Shown one piece after another: positions 10,107 through 21,900 of a stretch of 21,979 bases of DNA (within the stretch, counting starts at the first letter, position 1; each line of letters opens with the position of its first letter). This DNA comes from Lentisphaeria bacterium (GTDB lineage Bacteria > Verrucomicrobiota > Lentisphaeria > JABSQK01 > UBA12247), in NCBI GenBank assembly GCA_003477185.1, contig DMTJ01000514.1, positions 1 through 21,979 on the forward strand. The letters are read 5' to 3'. The notes beneath the pieces were generated by a model. That model saw only the letters and a program-made list of their open reading frames with translations, was not told the origin of the DNA and searched no databases. Made by a program: the position numbers and the translations under genes.

Positions 10107-11196
10107 GTACTGCCGCTTCGTCGTCGGGAAGAGTGCCAGTTTGATCAGATTTCGCTTGGCGAGACCATGCTGCGCTTGGATCCGGGCGATGGTCGCTTAC
10201 GCACATCCCGTTCGTTCGACGTCTGGGAGGCGGCGGCGAGTACAACGTAGCGCGCGGTCTTCGTAAGTGCTTTTGCCTGAAGACCGCAGTCGTCACTGCC
10301 TTTGTGGACAATGAAATCGGGCACCTGCTGGAAGACTGCGTCATGCAGGGTGGCATAACGACTGATTTGATCCGCTGGATGGACCATGACGGGATTGGTC
10401 GCGAGGTCCGCAACGGACTGAACTTCACCGAGCGCGGATTCGGAATCCGTGGCGCTGTGGGTTGCTCAGACCGGGCGAATACCGAAGCTAGCCAACTCAA
10501 GCCCGGTCATTTTGACTGGGACCACATCTTTGGTGAGGTCGGCGTGCGCTGGCTTCATACTGGCGGCATTTTCGCAGCCTTGCCCGACACCACCCCAGAC
10601 GTTGTTCTAGAGGCTGTTTCAGCCGCGCATCGTCACGGGACGATCGTAAGCTATGATTTAAACTACAGGCCAAGCCTGTGGAGGAGCATTGGTGGCCCCG
10701 AGCGCGCGCAGGAATCGAATCGCGAGATTGCCCGGCATGTCGATGTGATGATTGGCAACGAGGAAGTACCGCTTGCCAGCGGTTTGAAGTCCAGGGTGTT
10801 GGCGAGAGCATGAATGCCTTGGATGTGACCAACTTCAAAGCCATGATCGAACAAGCGATCAAGGCCTACCCGAACTTTCGCGTGACTGCAACCACACTGC
10901 GAAATGTGCATACCGCCAGTGTTAATGGTTGGGGCGCAATTTCTTGGTGCAACGGCCTGTTTTATGAGGCCAGCCATCGCTCAGACCTCGCAATCTTTGA
11001 TCGTGTCGGCGGTGGCGATAGTTTTGCCAGCGGCCTAATTTACGGCCTGATGACCTATGATGATCCTCAGCTCGCAGTCGAGTTTGGCGCTGGCCATGGC
11101 GCCCTAGCCATGACTACGCCGGGCGATACGACCATAGCGACACTCGCCGAAGTGCGCAAATTAGTGGCCGGTGGAGGCGCTCGCGTAGACCGCTGA
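10107..11196 (+). pseudogene. kdgK: Broken PfkB-family sugar kinase (2-keto-3-deoxygluconate kinase-like), two frameshifts
   Basis: Three consecutive reading frames together encode one complete PfkB kinase. Segment 1 (to about 10229) has FDQISLGETMLRLDPGDGRL and ends in WEG. The expected GGGEYNVARGL continues only in the next frame, so one base is missing near 10229-10236. Segment 2 runs through RWLHTGGIFAALPD, YDLNYRPSLW and DVMIGNEE. A second missing base near 10763-10768 is needed to continue with STACQRFEVQGVGESMNALD. Segment 3 holds the nucleotide and catalytic motif FDRVGGGDSFASGLIYGL and ends at the stop at 11194-11196. No ATG with a ribosome binding site is visible at the 5' end, so the start is approximate. 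The original role was probably phosphorylation of KDG or a related sugar acid. Sequencing error is possible, but a second broken gene lies just downstream. Confidence 0.85.
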
Positions 11197-11762
11197 GAGC
11201 TGCGTGCTTATTGGAATATTGTGGCAGGCCCCCTTCCTAGTTGGCCGAAGACAAGAGGTGGCGTGCGCCAGCTTCTGCCTGTGAGGCATGTGTTCATTCA
11301 GTTCAAAACTACGAGATGCAGTGGTCTTACGCTGTTTATTTTCCACAGGGAGAACAGCGATGCCGTAGAGGGAGGTTTGCTTGTCTAAATCTAGGTGTGT
11401 GGCGTTGAGCGCGTTTTTAGAGTTGCCGAATATGTGAAGCACGAAGTATAAGGATAGGACCTAAGCCCTTCTTTGCTTGTACCCTGCATTCTTGATATCT
11501 GATCGCTTTTCCAATTTGGGTGATGATTTGCGGGTTCCTATTTGCTGCGACTCCGTAGCTGCTAAAGGTGCTGTATACTACAAAGATCAAGCGTACTATT
11601 GTATTTTTGGGAATGCCTGTTTAGTAAAGGGCGTTGCCCTATAAACGATTTGTAAACTCTAGGGTCTGCATCTTGCGCAGGGGGGCGGTAGTCTGCATTT
11701 TTCTCGCGGACGCATGTGCTCTTGCTGGGGCTTTCGTTTCTATCAAATTCGATGGAATCATT
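11197..11762. other. Gene-poor, relatively AT-rich stretch between two pseudogenes
   Basis: No convincing gene, tRNA or terminator was found in these 566 bases. A minus-strand open frame of 93 codons (11442 to 11161) contains MPHRQKLAHAT, which faintly recalls the start of REP-associated (Y1) transposases. It lacks the HUH motif and the remaining domains. The stretch is lower in GC than the surrounding genes, mainly from about 11400 to 11780, which suits decayed or non-coding DNA. Confidence 0.4.
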
Positions 11763-12725
11763 GTGAAATTTTGGAAGTTGGCTGCGGTTATTGTGCAGGG
11801 TGTTTTGCTGTGGCAGGCGCGCTCTCCGGTTGCAGTAGTTGTTCCGAGGGCCCCGGCCCAGGATTTGGATCTTGTGGCGACCGTTGACGGGTTGGAGATT
11901 CGCCGTGTCGCGCTGACTTCCGAGATGGACCGGCGTTCGGCCCGGGGGAGAGGTCTTGGCCAAGGTGGTTGTCTTGGAAGAAATGCTGGACTGACTAAGT
12001 CTGGTCGCTGAGGCGCGAGGCCAGGGATTACATGAGTCGCCTGCTGTGCGGCGTGGATGTGAGAACGTGTTGATCGGGGTTCTGCGTGAGCGAACTCTGG
12101 ACAAGGAGCTCGAGGCGGTCGTTGTCAGTGAGGGCGATTTGGCGGCCGAGTATGCGAAGAGCAAGGAAAAGTAGTTCGTTCCACCCCAGGTTCGCTTTGC
12201 TATCATGTTTCTTGGGATCTCTGACACTGCGACCGATGAGCCCCGTGCGGAAGTGTTTGTGCGTCTGACCGAGCGGAGACTGCTGGCTTTTGCGGCTGCT
12301 GATGATGAGGTGCAGGGCTTTGGTAAACTGGCTCTTTGTTGCTCGGAAGATAAATTCAAGAGTTGTAAGATGGAGACGCCGGATGGATGGACGCGTGCTA
12401 CGGGTCGCGCTGGGGAGCGTCGGTGCTTGAGGAAGCATTTTTGCTTCGGGAAATCGGTGACGTGAGCCCGGTGCTGCAGCTTGAGACGGGGGTCTGTGTG
12501 ATCAAGCTCTTACAGCGTCGTGGTGGAAACACCCGCCCGCTGTCGGAGGTCTCCGCGCAGCTGGCGCACCAGCTGCGAATCTCAAAGCGCAGTGAAGTTG
12601 AGGCGACGTTTCGGCTGCGCGCTCGCCGAGAATCGACCATTTTAGTCCATGAAAAAGCTTTTGACGGTAGTGGAGGCGTACCTGAGGGCGGTGGGGCTTT
12701 CTCTAGGCCGCCAGGCTTACCCTGA
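11763..12725 (+). pseudogene. Broken parvulin-type peptidyl-prolyl isomerase (PpiC/SurA/PrsA-like foldase)
   Basis: The fragments join into one exported foldase. The GTG start at 11763 opens a signal peptide (VKFWKLAAVIVQGVLLWQAR...) and then LVATVDGLEIRRVALTSEMD, the usual 'ATVNG..I' start of SurA-like proteins. One extra base near 11943-11949 shifts the frame to EVLAKVVVLEEMLD. A TGA follows at 11992-11994 where CGA (Arg) would fit, then LSLVAEARGQGLHESPAVRR and RERTLDKELEAVVVSEGDLA. TAG at 12172-12174 replaces the expected Tyr before FVPPQVRFAIMFL, the start of the parvulin domain. A second shift near 12362-12370 leads to GDAGWMDA, then SVLEEAFLLREIGDVSPVLQ and VIKLLQRR. Two shifts plus two nonsense codons make true decay more likely than read error. 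The foldase lies directly upstream of the exoprotein gene, which may once have been its client. Confidence 0.85.
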
Positions 12726-12767
12726 CCTCTTCTCGCGCTTGCGCCTGGTGTCGCGGGTTACGGGGCG

Positions 12768-12859
12768 CGGGGTGACTCGCCTCCGATCCGGCCACGGCGT
12801 CCGGGCGAGAAAGGTAACTTTCTTTCGTCGCTCGCGATAGAAATCGCGAAGCAACCCCG
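12768..12859 (+). ncRNA. Candidate structured leader RNA upstream of the exoprotein gene
   Basis: A multi-branched fold can be drawn by eye. P1 CGGGGT/ACCCCG (12768-12773 with 12854-12859) encloses three arms. P2 is CTCGC/GCGAG (12776-12780 with 12805-12809), topped by CCGG/CCGG. P3 is AAAG/CTTT with a GTAA tetraloop (12810-12821). P4 is TCGCGAT/ATCGCGA with an AGAA loop (12832-12849), extended by GC/GC. The alternative hairpin CGTAC-TGA-GTACG (12858-12870) competes with P1. It matches no riboswitch I know. It could be a cis-regulatory leader or chance pairing in GC-rich DNA. Confidence 0.35.
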
Positions 12860-12906
12860 TACTGAGTACGTGTCAACCCGTATACATGCACCCGTCGCAC
12901 CCGCGC

Positions 12907-12918
12907 GTGTACGTACAC
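12907..12918. promoter_or_regulatory. Perfect 12-bp palindrome, candidate operator
   Basis: GTGTACGTACAC is self-complementary over all 12 bases and centred about 68 bases upstream of the exoprotein ATG. With no loop it is unlikely to be an RNA hairpin and fits a dimeric regulator site. No regulator gene is present in the window to pair with it. Confidence 0.35.
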
Positions 12919-12980
12919 AGGGGCTTGGCCGGAACCTACCCACAACCAAACGCTTCCATAGTCGCACCCAAGGAGACCCC

Positions 12981-15900
12981 ATGAATCAACGCCCGATTCA
13001 CAATCCCCGAATTACACCACTGCATCGCATCTTGAGTGCGTTCGTGGCCAGCCTGATGATGACCTTTCCGTTCTCGGTTTTCGCGAACGAGCTTCCGCAG
13101 GGCGGAAGCGTGACTGCCGGTGAGGCAACGATTGGGTCCGCTGGAAGTGCGATGAACATCAACCAGGCGTCTCAGCGTGCCATTATCGACTGGCAGTCAT
13201 TCAGCGTCGGCCAGGCCAACGCAGTGTTTATCAATCAGCCATCTGCGACATCAGCATTGCTGTCCAGGGTGAACGGGGTCGACCCGTCCGTGATTCTGGG
13301 TACACTGCAAGCGAATGGCTCGCTGTACCTGTTGAATCCCAACGGTGTGATTTTCGGCGAGAATGCGACCATTGATGTGGGCTCGATTCTAGCGTCGACG
13401 ATGGACATGACCAACGATAACTTTCTTGCGGGGCGCGACGCGTTCGAGGGCAACAGTGATGCGACGATTGAGAACAGGGCCGATATTGCGGCACAGGACT
13501 TCGTGGCCTTTCTGGCCAAGAACATTGTGAACTCTGGCCGCATTCAGGCACCGCGAATCGCGATGTCTGCCGGGGTTGGCAGCTTGGAATTGGATCATGC
13601 ATACGGCGGAGCAATCACGATCGACCTGCAGGGCGTGCAGGGCGACTTTGATAACTCTGGCGTGATTGATGCCAGCAGCTTGGTCGATAGCTATGACGGT
13701 GGAGCGATTGTGATTCAGGGCGAGAATCTCAGCAATACCGGCTCGATTCTAGCGGATGCCAGTGGCAACGGATCAAATGGTGGTGCGATCGAGTACAGTG
13801 CTGGCGGGAATGCAATTCATGAGGGCGTCATGAGTGCATCTTCAGCCCAGGGCAAGGGTGGTGCTATCTCCGTGACTGGCGAGAATGTGGGTGTCGCAGG
13901 GACTGTCGCAGCTGATGGGCTGGCAGATCCCCAGGGCGGCAACAACGGTGGCTACATTGAGTTTGCTTCAACCAACAATGCGGTATTCGCACCAACGGCC
14001 CGCGTGAGTGCAAAAGGCAACGGAGAGATTCGGATCAATCAGCCTGGCAGTGATGTCGCTGCTTTCGAGAAAACTGCGACCATTCTGTATGACGGCGCTA
14101 GCCTTGATGCTGGGACTGATGGTTTCCTTGAAGTCTCCGGCGGCGGTCTTTCGATCGGGCAAGTTTCCCTTACCGCCGGTCACATCTTGTTTGATCCGAC
14201 GAATATTACTTTTTCGGACCTGGGTGGCGCTATCGGCGATACCAATAACGGCGTGCCCGGAGGGAACGCATTCAGCGGACCTGATTTTATCGAAGCATTC
14301 AACGAGGATGTCGGCGATGACGTGGTTTTTAACATCAACCCGGCTGGTAGCGGTGTGCTAAGCGCAGGCACAATTGTTTCTGGTGCAACCATTACTTTTG
14401 AAGCTACAGATACAATCACGGTGGCCTCAGATTTTGACGTGCGCGCAACGACTGGCGCAGAGGATGTTAGTGTGATTCTGCGAACGGGATCCGACGCTGG
14501 AGACGGGATTTTTGTAAATGCACTATTGACGCTGGACGACACTGCCGTACTTGAGTTGAGCGGCTATGAAGTGGACATCAATGACACAGTTACTGCTGGC
14601 GTCGTCAATATCGTAGCTGATACCGATGTCGATTCCACTGGCGGATCGATCGCTGCAAATACTTTGAGTGTTCTTTCGGGCGAAGATATTGCGCTTAATA
14701 CCGATATTCGCGACTCTGTTACGCTGATCAGCAATGGCGTTGCTGGAAACAATGATATTGCAATCACGAATACTAGCACTTCCCAAGACGCAACAACCTT
14801 CGTTGCGCGGGCTTTCGGTGCCAATTCCGATATCGCTATCATCCAGGCGGGTGGCGGCGACGGCGCGATTATCGAAAGCGCAGTTACCACGGATGGTACG
14901 ATTTCGTTGACTGGTACCGCGAATGACCTTGTTGCTCAGCAAGTCACTGCCGGTGGCAGCAATAATATTTCATTGACTACGACTGGCGGCGGAGACTTGT
15001 CCGTTGGTGAAATTGCTGCGCTCGGCGCGACCGTGACAGTTCAAGCTGACGGCGCTGTGTTTACTCCGAACAGCGACTTAATTAATGTAGCCGCCGATGC
15101 CCTTGTAATTATTGACGCTGATAGCGTTGGCTCGATCGATCAAGCGCTCAACACCAGTGTGATCACACTCGCGGGGACTGCGATTGACGGCGATCTACAC
15201 ATTGCGGATGCGGGTGTCCTGTTGACGGTTGGGACGGTCACTGACTTTGGTGGGACTGCCCGGGCTGGCCTGGTCACAACTATTGGCGATATCTATATCA
15301 GTGGCGAAAATGTGACGGTGAGTCAGCGGTTGGCCTCGTCATTTGGTGATATTAATTTGGACATCGCCAACGACCTGACAGTTGAGGCTGCGATTCAGAC
15401 GGCTGGTGGCAACCTCTCCGTAGATATCGGGCGTCATGTGACCTTTGAACCTGGCGGTTCGGCTTCTGCCCGCGAGCTGGTCGTTGACGTGGGCGGCTCA
15501 ATTTCCGCCGACGGCATCACTGGCACCAATGAACTCATCGGCGCTACATCTGTTGACATTGTCCGGGCCGACATTCTCGAGGATGTGACGATTAGTTCGC
15601 CTGACCTCTGGATTCGGCAGGCCAATACGGTCTCGATTCAGGTGCCGAGCCCAAATATCCGCCAGATTTTTGCCACCGGCGACATTACGATCGCCGTGAG
15701 TAGTGATGAGTTGAGAATTGGAGAAATTCGTACTGGGGCTGAGGTGATTATCAACGCCCAGGGAAATACGGATATTGCCGGAATTGGCGACGCCAATACC
15801 ACAATTCAGGCCCAAAGCTTGCAAATTACTACCGCGGGCCAGATCGACATTCACGCTAACGTGAATGAGGCAGTCTTCAACGATATTCGGGAGAGTCCAA

Positions 15901-18900
15901 CTAATCTGGGCACCCCGATCCCGGGCGTAATTTTCCGCAATGAAGGAAATCTCGACCTAACTTTCACAGATGTTCAAAGTGAAGCCGGAATTCTCGTAGA
16001 TAACGTCGGCACACTGACAGTGAATGCGAGCACTGGCACAATCGACGCGCGCGACATTGATCTTCGGGCGACAGATACGATTACGCTGGCTGGCAACCAT
16101 ACCCTGGCTGCAGGCGAGCAGTTTCTGGTTAGGTCATCAAGCGGAGACGTGATCCTCAACGATGGCGTGACGATTACCACAAGTGCTGCCGCTTCGACAA
16201 CCGATGAGTTGGTTCGCTTGGCTGCTGCTGGCGACGCCGTCCTCGAAGGCACTTTTGCGACGACGAACCACAACAGTCGGATTACAGCTGACGGCGGCAT
16301 TCATCTAGGTGGAAACATTACTGCCACAGCAGCTGAGACCGTCATTCTCGAAGCTGGTGCAGCGATCACTGATGATGCGGATATCGCAACCCAAATCACA
16401 GCTGGCACGCTGAGTATTCTGGACGCGAACGGGGTTGGCAGCATCGCGAATCCGATTAATACCACGGTCGACACGCTGTCCATCATTGGGGCAGCGAACG
16501 AGGCGGTCGTCAGTGGTGAAACGCACGTGCGCCAGACGCAGGACATCACCGTCGATAACGTCGAGACGGTGAATGGCTCCTTCTTCCTTACTACCGAGGA
16601 CAGCGTTGCTGGAACGACTGCCAGCGTACTGGTCGAATCGATTGATGTAGGCAACGCAGCGGTCGGCATTACCGCAGACGGTAGCATCGCGACATCTACG
16701 GCTCTCGTTAGCGGCCTGATTCGCGGCGCGGACTTGACCCTGACGACCAATGTCCCAGATGCGCTGGAAGGCAGCATCACTGTGGCGACGGAGATCACGG
16801 GATCGACCATCGTGGCCACCACAGGCGCAGTGGGTGGCACTACCGGTGACGTCGATAACATCACCATTTCCAATTCTAGCACGTCCGATACGACGATCAT
16901 CGCCGAAGCGTTTGGCGAACGTGCGAACATCACACTTTCGCAGACTAACGGTGGCTTGATTGTCGAACGTGCGACGACCGCCAACGGTACCATTGGGATC
17001 ACCGGCATTGATGCGAACATCCTGGCTGATGAAGTAACCGCGGGCGGAGCTACCAGCATTTCGCTGACCACACAAAACAGCGGTGACATCGCGCTCGGCG
17101 CAGTGAGCGTAGCCGGCGGTGAGGTGGAGCTGACCGCTGTCGGCAGTGTGACGGATGCTGGAGCAGCTACGAATGTGACCGCGGAGACTCTGACCATCGC
17201 TGGTGCTGTCAATGTGGGTGCCGAGGACGACGTGATCAGCACGGCTGTCGATTCGGTCCGAACTACAACAACAATCACGGGCGATCTGCACATTGCTGAT
17301 GCAGATGCGCTCACAATTTCCGCAGTCAGCGCTGCTGGGAACATTGGTATTAGTGCACAAGGAACCGTTGGCGTAACCGCGGCCGTAACGAGTACGGCTG
17401 GGAACATCGCGATCGCTGGTACCAGCCCGGGCGCGGACGTATTAGTCGAAGGTGTCGTGACATCCAACTTGGGTAACATCACAGTTATGAGCGCGAACAA
17501 CCTGACGGTTGATGATGGCGGCCGTCTCGCAACCAACATCGGTAGAATCGAAATCAGCAGTGGTGCTGACATGACGCTCACTGGCGCTGGCACCAATGTA
17601 GTTGCCACGAACGGGGACATCGACTTTACAGTTGGTGGTGAGTTCCTCACTGAAATTGGTACAGTTGGCCTGAGCACGACAAGCAGCCGCAGCACCATCA
17701 CAGGTACGGTCAATGGTTCCATGGATCTGGCTGCTGGCGCAATCGGCGCTGGCGCCGGGACGGTCCGTCTGGACGTCTTGGGAAACATTACTGGCGACGA
17801 CATTGCAGGTACGAACGAAATCGACGGTGGTGTGCTGATCATTGACCACGTTGAGCATCTGGACGGGATTAAGACCGGCGTTGCGGAACTAACCGTGAAA
17901 AACTCTGATCTGATAAACATCCAAGTCGCGTCAATAGCGATCCCGCTTTTGAACGCTACCGACGATATCACGATCGTCACCACCGGTAATGAAGTCGAAT
18001 TGGGCAACGTGACCACCAATGCCACGCTTTCGATCAGCGACAGCGGTGTGCCGGATGCGGATATCGTCAGCATCGGCGGCGCACAGAACAGCACCGTGCA
18101 GGCGCGCACGCTGGAGATCTTTAACGTCGGCCAAGTGGACGTCGAAGCAAACGTCAATGTTGCCACGTTCTCGAACATTACCGAGAGCCCGACAACACTT
18201 GGTGGCGCTGCTATCCCAGGTGTACTTTTCCGCAACGAGGGCAATCTGACTCTGACACTGCGTGACATCGCCAGCGACAACGGGGTCCTGGTTGAAAACG
18301 TCGGTCAGCTGACTCTTAATTCGCTCGGAGGCACCATTGACCTGCCGGATGTGGACTTGCGTGCTACCGGAGATGTTACAGTGAATGGCGACCACACCCT
18401 GCAGGTAGGCGAGACTCTATCGCTGACATCCCATACAGGTGACGTGACGCTGACAGGCGGTACGATTACGGTCAGCTCCGCCGCCGTGACAACGAGCAAT
18501 TTGCTCGACATTAGCGCTGGTGCTAATGCGACTCTTGGCAGTGTCTTGAACTCAACCAACGCAAATGTCAGCATCACCGCGGGCGATGGGATCGCCTTGA
18601 ATTCCGACATTACCACGACGGCGGGGACCGAGACTGTGACCCTCTCCGCGGGCGATCGGATCAGCGATGATGCCAACAGTGCTACCGATGTCTCTGCGGG
18701 TACCCTTAGCATCCTTGCCGCGGATGGTATTGGCACGGCTGCTGCAGCTGTAAACACTGACGTCACCACACTGTCCATCATCGATGGTGCCAGCAATGCC
18801 GTTGTTACTGGCGATACTTACGTCCGGCAGGTTCGCGACATCGTGGTGGAGAACGTCGAGACCGTCAATGGTAATTTCAACTTGACTACCGAAGACAGCG

Positions 18901-21900
18901 TTGCGGGTACGACCGCTAGTATCACGGTTAAGTCCTTAGACGTTGGTACTGCAGCCGTGAGCCTTACTGCCGATGGCACAATCGCGACCGCTACTGGCGG
19001 CACAACAGGCCTGATCCGCGGTGCAGATCTCACCCTGACCACGAATGTCCCGGACGCGCTGGATGGCAGCATCGAAGTAGCAACTGAGATCACTGGTTCG
19101 ACGATTATTGCCACTACTGGCGCAACCGGAGGGACCACCGGTGACGTGGACCACATCACAATCGCCAACTCCAGCACCAATGACACAACTATCGTTGCCG
19201 ATGCCTTTGGCGAACGCGCAAACATCACGCTCTCGCAGACTAACGGTGGGCTGGTTGTGGAACGTGCCACGACCGCCAACGGTGCCATCGGGATCACTGG
19301 CATTGATGCGAACATCTTGGCTGATGAAATTACTGCCGGTGGCGCTACTAGTATTTCATTGGTCACTCAAAACAGCGGTGACATTGCACTTGGGGCAGTG
19401 GGCGTTGCAGGCGGTACCGTAATACTAAATGCAGTAGGTAGCGTATCGGACGCAGGCGCGGGCACGAATATCACGGCAGAGACATTGACCATCGCTGGTG
19501 CAGTGAATGTTGGTTCTGAGGACGACGTGATCAGCACAGCAGTGGACTCCGTGCAAACCACTACTGCTGTTACTGGCGACCTGCACATTACTGATGCAGA
19601 CGCGCTCATCATTGCCGATGTAGAAGCAGCCGGAAACATTGGAATTAGTGCTCAGGGTACCGTTGGCGTAACTGCAGCAGTCACCAGTACTGGCGGAAAT
19701 GTGGCGATTGCCGGAACTGCCCCTGCCTCTGACCTTCTGGTCGAGGGCGCAGTGACCGCAAGCCTTGGCAACATCACCGTTTCTGCTGTTGATGAGTTGA
19801 CCATTGATGATGGTGGTAGCCTCAGCACTAATCTCGGTACAGTCGACCTCAATAGCGGTTCTGACATGACGCTGACCGCCGCCGGCAGTAACGTTGTTGC
19901 CACGAATGGTGACATCAACTTCACGGTCGGCGGAGACTTCCTTACCGAACTCGGTTCCAATGGCTTGGTTACCCAGAACGGCAGGAGCACAATCAATGGT
20001 ACCGTTGCCGGCAATATGGACCTAGCACCGAGCGCCATCGCCGCTGGCGCTGGCACCGTTCGCTTGGACGTCCTGGGCAATATCAGCGGTGACAACCTCC
20101 CAGGCACCAACGAGATTGATGGCGGCGTGCTGATCGTTGAGCAAGTCGAGCACTTGGACGGCATCAAGACTGGTGTCAGTGAACTGACAGTTAAGCAAGC
20201 CGACCTGATTAACATCCAAGTTGCCTCGATTGCTATTCCATTGCTGAACGCAACTGATGATATTACGATCGTCACTACTGGAAACGAAGTCTCGCTTGGA
20301 ACAGTGACAACAAATGCCACTCTTTCTATTCGCGACAACGGCGTATTCGATGCAGACATTGGCAGTATCGACGGTGCCCAGAATACGACCATCCAGGCGC
20401 GTACTCTCCAGATTTCCGATGTCGGTCAGGTCGACCTCGAAGCAAATGTCGATATCGCAATTTTTGATAACGTGACCGAAAGCCCGACTACTGTCGGTGG
20501 CGGCGGAATTCCTGGCGTAATTTTCCGCAACGAAGGCGACCTGACCTTGACGCTACGAGACATCGCCAGCGACAATGGCGCGCTGGTCGAGAATGTTGGG
20601 CAACTCACCCTGCTGTCGGCATCAGGTACAATCGACCTGCCAGACGTCGAGCTACGTTCGACCGACAGCATTGCCATTAACGGCGATCAGACCTTTCAAG
20701 CCGGCGAGGTGTTTACGGTCGTATCCGATACGGGTGACATCACTGCATCCGGTGGGACCATCACGGTTGGCGCTGCTGCTGCAACTGCCACCAATCTGAT
20801 CGACTTCACGGCTGGTGCTGATGCAGACCTGAGCAGCGTGCTAAGTTCCACCAACGGCGGGATCAGCGCAGCCGCCGGTAACAGCATCAGGCTGAATTCT
20901 GACATCACGACCTCCGCTGGCACCGAGACAGTTACGCTCGCAGCCGGGGGCCAGATCGTAGACGATGCGAACAACGCGACCGACATTTCCACAGGCACCC
21001 TGAGCATCCTTGACGCGAATGGCATTGGTACGCTGGCAGCCCCAGTCAACACCGACATTACCACGCTTTCAATCACGGACGCCGCGGGCAATGCTGCGGT
21101 TACCGGTGATACGCACATTCGCCAGATTCGTGACATCACGCTGGCTCCAGTCGAGACTGTCAACGGCAACTTTAACTTGACCACCGAAGACGGCGATGCC
21201 GGAACTACTGCCAGTATCAGCGTTGAATCTTTGGACGTAGGCACTGCTGCGGTTAATCTGAATGCTGATGGTAGCATCGCGACGATAATTGGCGGCACGA
21301 CTGGCCTGATTCGCGGCTCCGATTTGACCTTGACCACTCAGGTCGAGAATGCATTGGACGGGAGCATTACCGTGGCAACGGAAGTTACTGGCTCTACGAT
21401 CATCGCCACGACAGGTGACGCTGCTGACAACAACTTTGGCCAGAACGACGACATCACGATCGCCAACTCCTCCGCAATCGATACGACGCTCGTAGCAAAC
21501 GCCTACGGAGAAGGTGCGGACGTCACTGTCACTCAGACGAACGGTGGTCTGACTGTACAATCCATCAGCACTGAGAATGGCGCGATCAGCGTGACTGGCG
21601 TCGACGCCGACTTGACCATCGATGAAGTTACCGCAGGCGGTACCAACGATGTGACTCTCGCGACGCAGAATAGCGGAAACATTGGCCTCGGCGCAGTGAC
21701 TGCTGGTGACGATAGCGTAATCATCAACACTGTGGGCGACGTGTTCGACCACGGTGCTGGGGTCAACGTCACAGCCGCCACTCTGAACATTCAAGCGGCT
21801 CGCAATGTCGGAACGTCTGTAGATGACATCACAACGGCAATTGACACGTTGACTGCCGCAGGAGTGACTGGCGCTTTGAACGTGACTGACGAAGACGCCC

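Noticed and set aside
11161..11442. Possible remnant of a REP-associated (Y1) transposase on the minus strand (MPHRQKLAHAT)
   Set aside because: Only about ten residues look similar; there is no HUH motif, no catalytic Tyr context and no flanking repeats. It is kept only as a hint in the gene-poor stretch.
11562..12438. Two long minus-strand open frames overlapping the broken foldase
   Set aside because: The plus strand gives a recognisable parvulin across its frames, while the minus-strand products are Ser/Arg-rich with no recognisable motif.
16301..18280. A 659-codon open frame on the minus strand, and several others of 70-250 codons antisense to the exoprotein (e.g. 19652-20392, 20696-21337)
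   Set aside because: They are shadows of the plus-strand exoprotein. Its biased Asp/Thr/Val/Ala codons give few stops on the opposite strand, and the predicted products are low-complexity Ser/Val/Pro/Thr strings that repeat with the 2295-base period.
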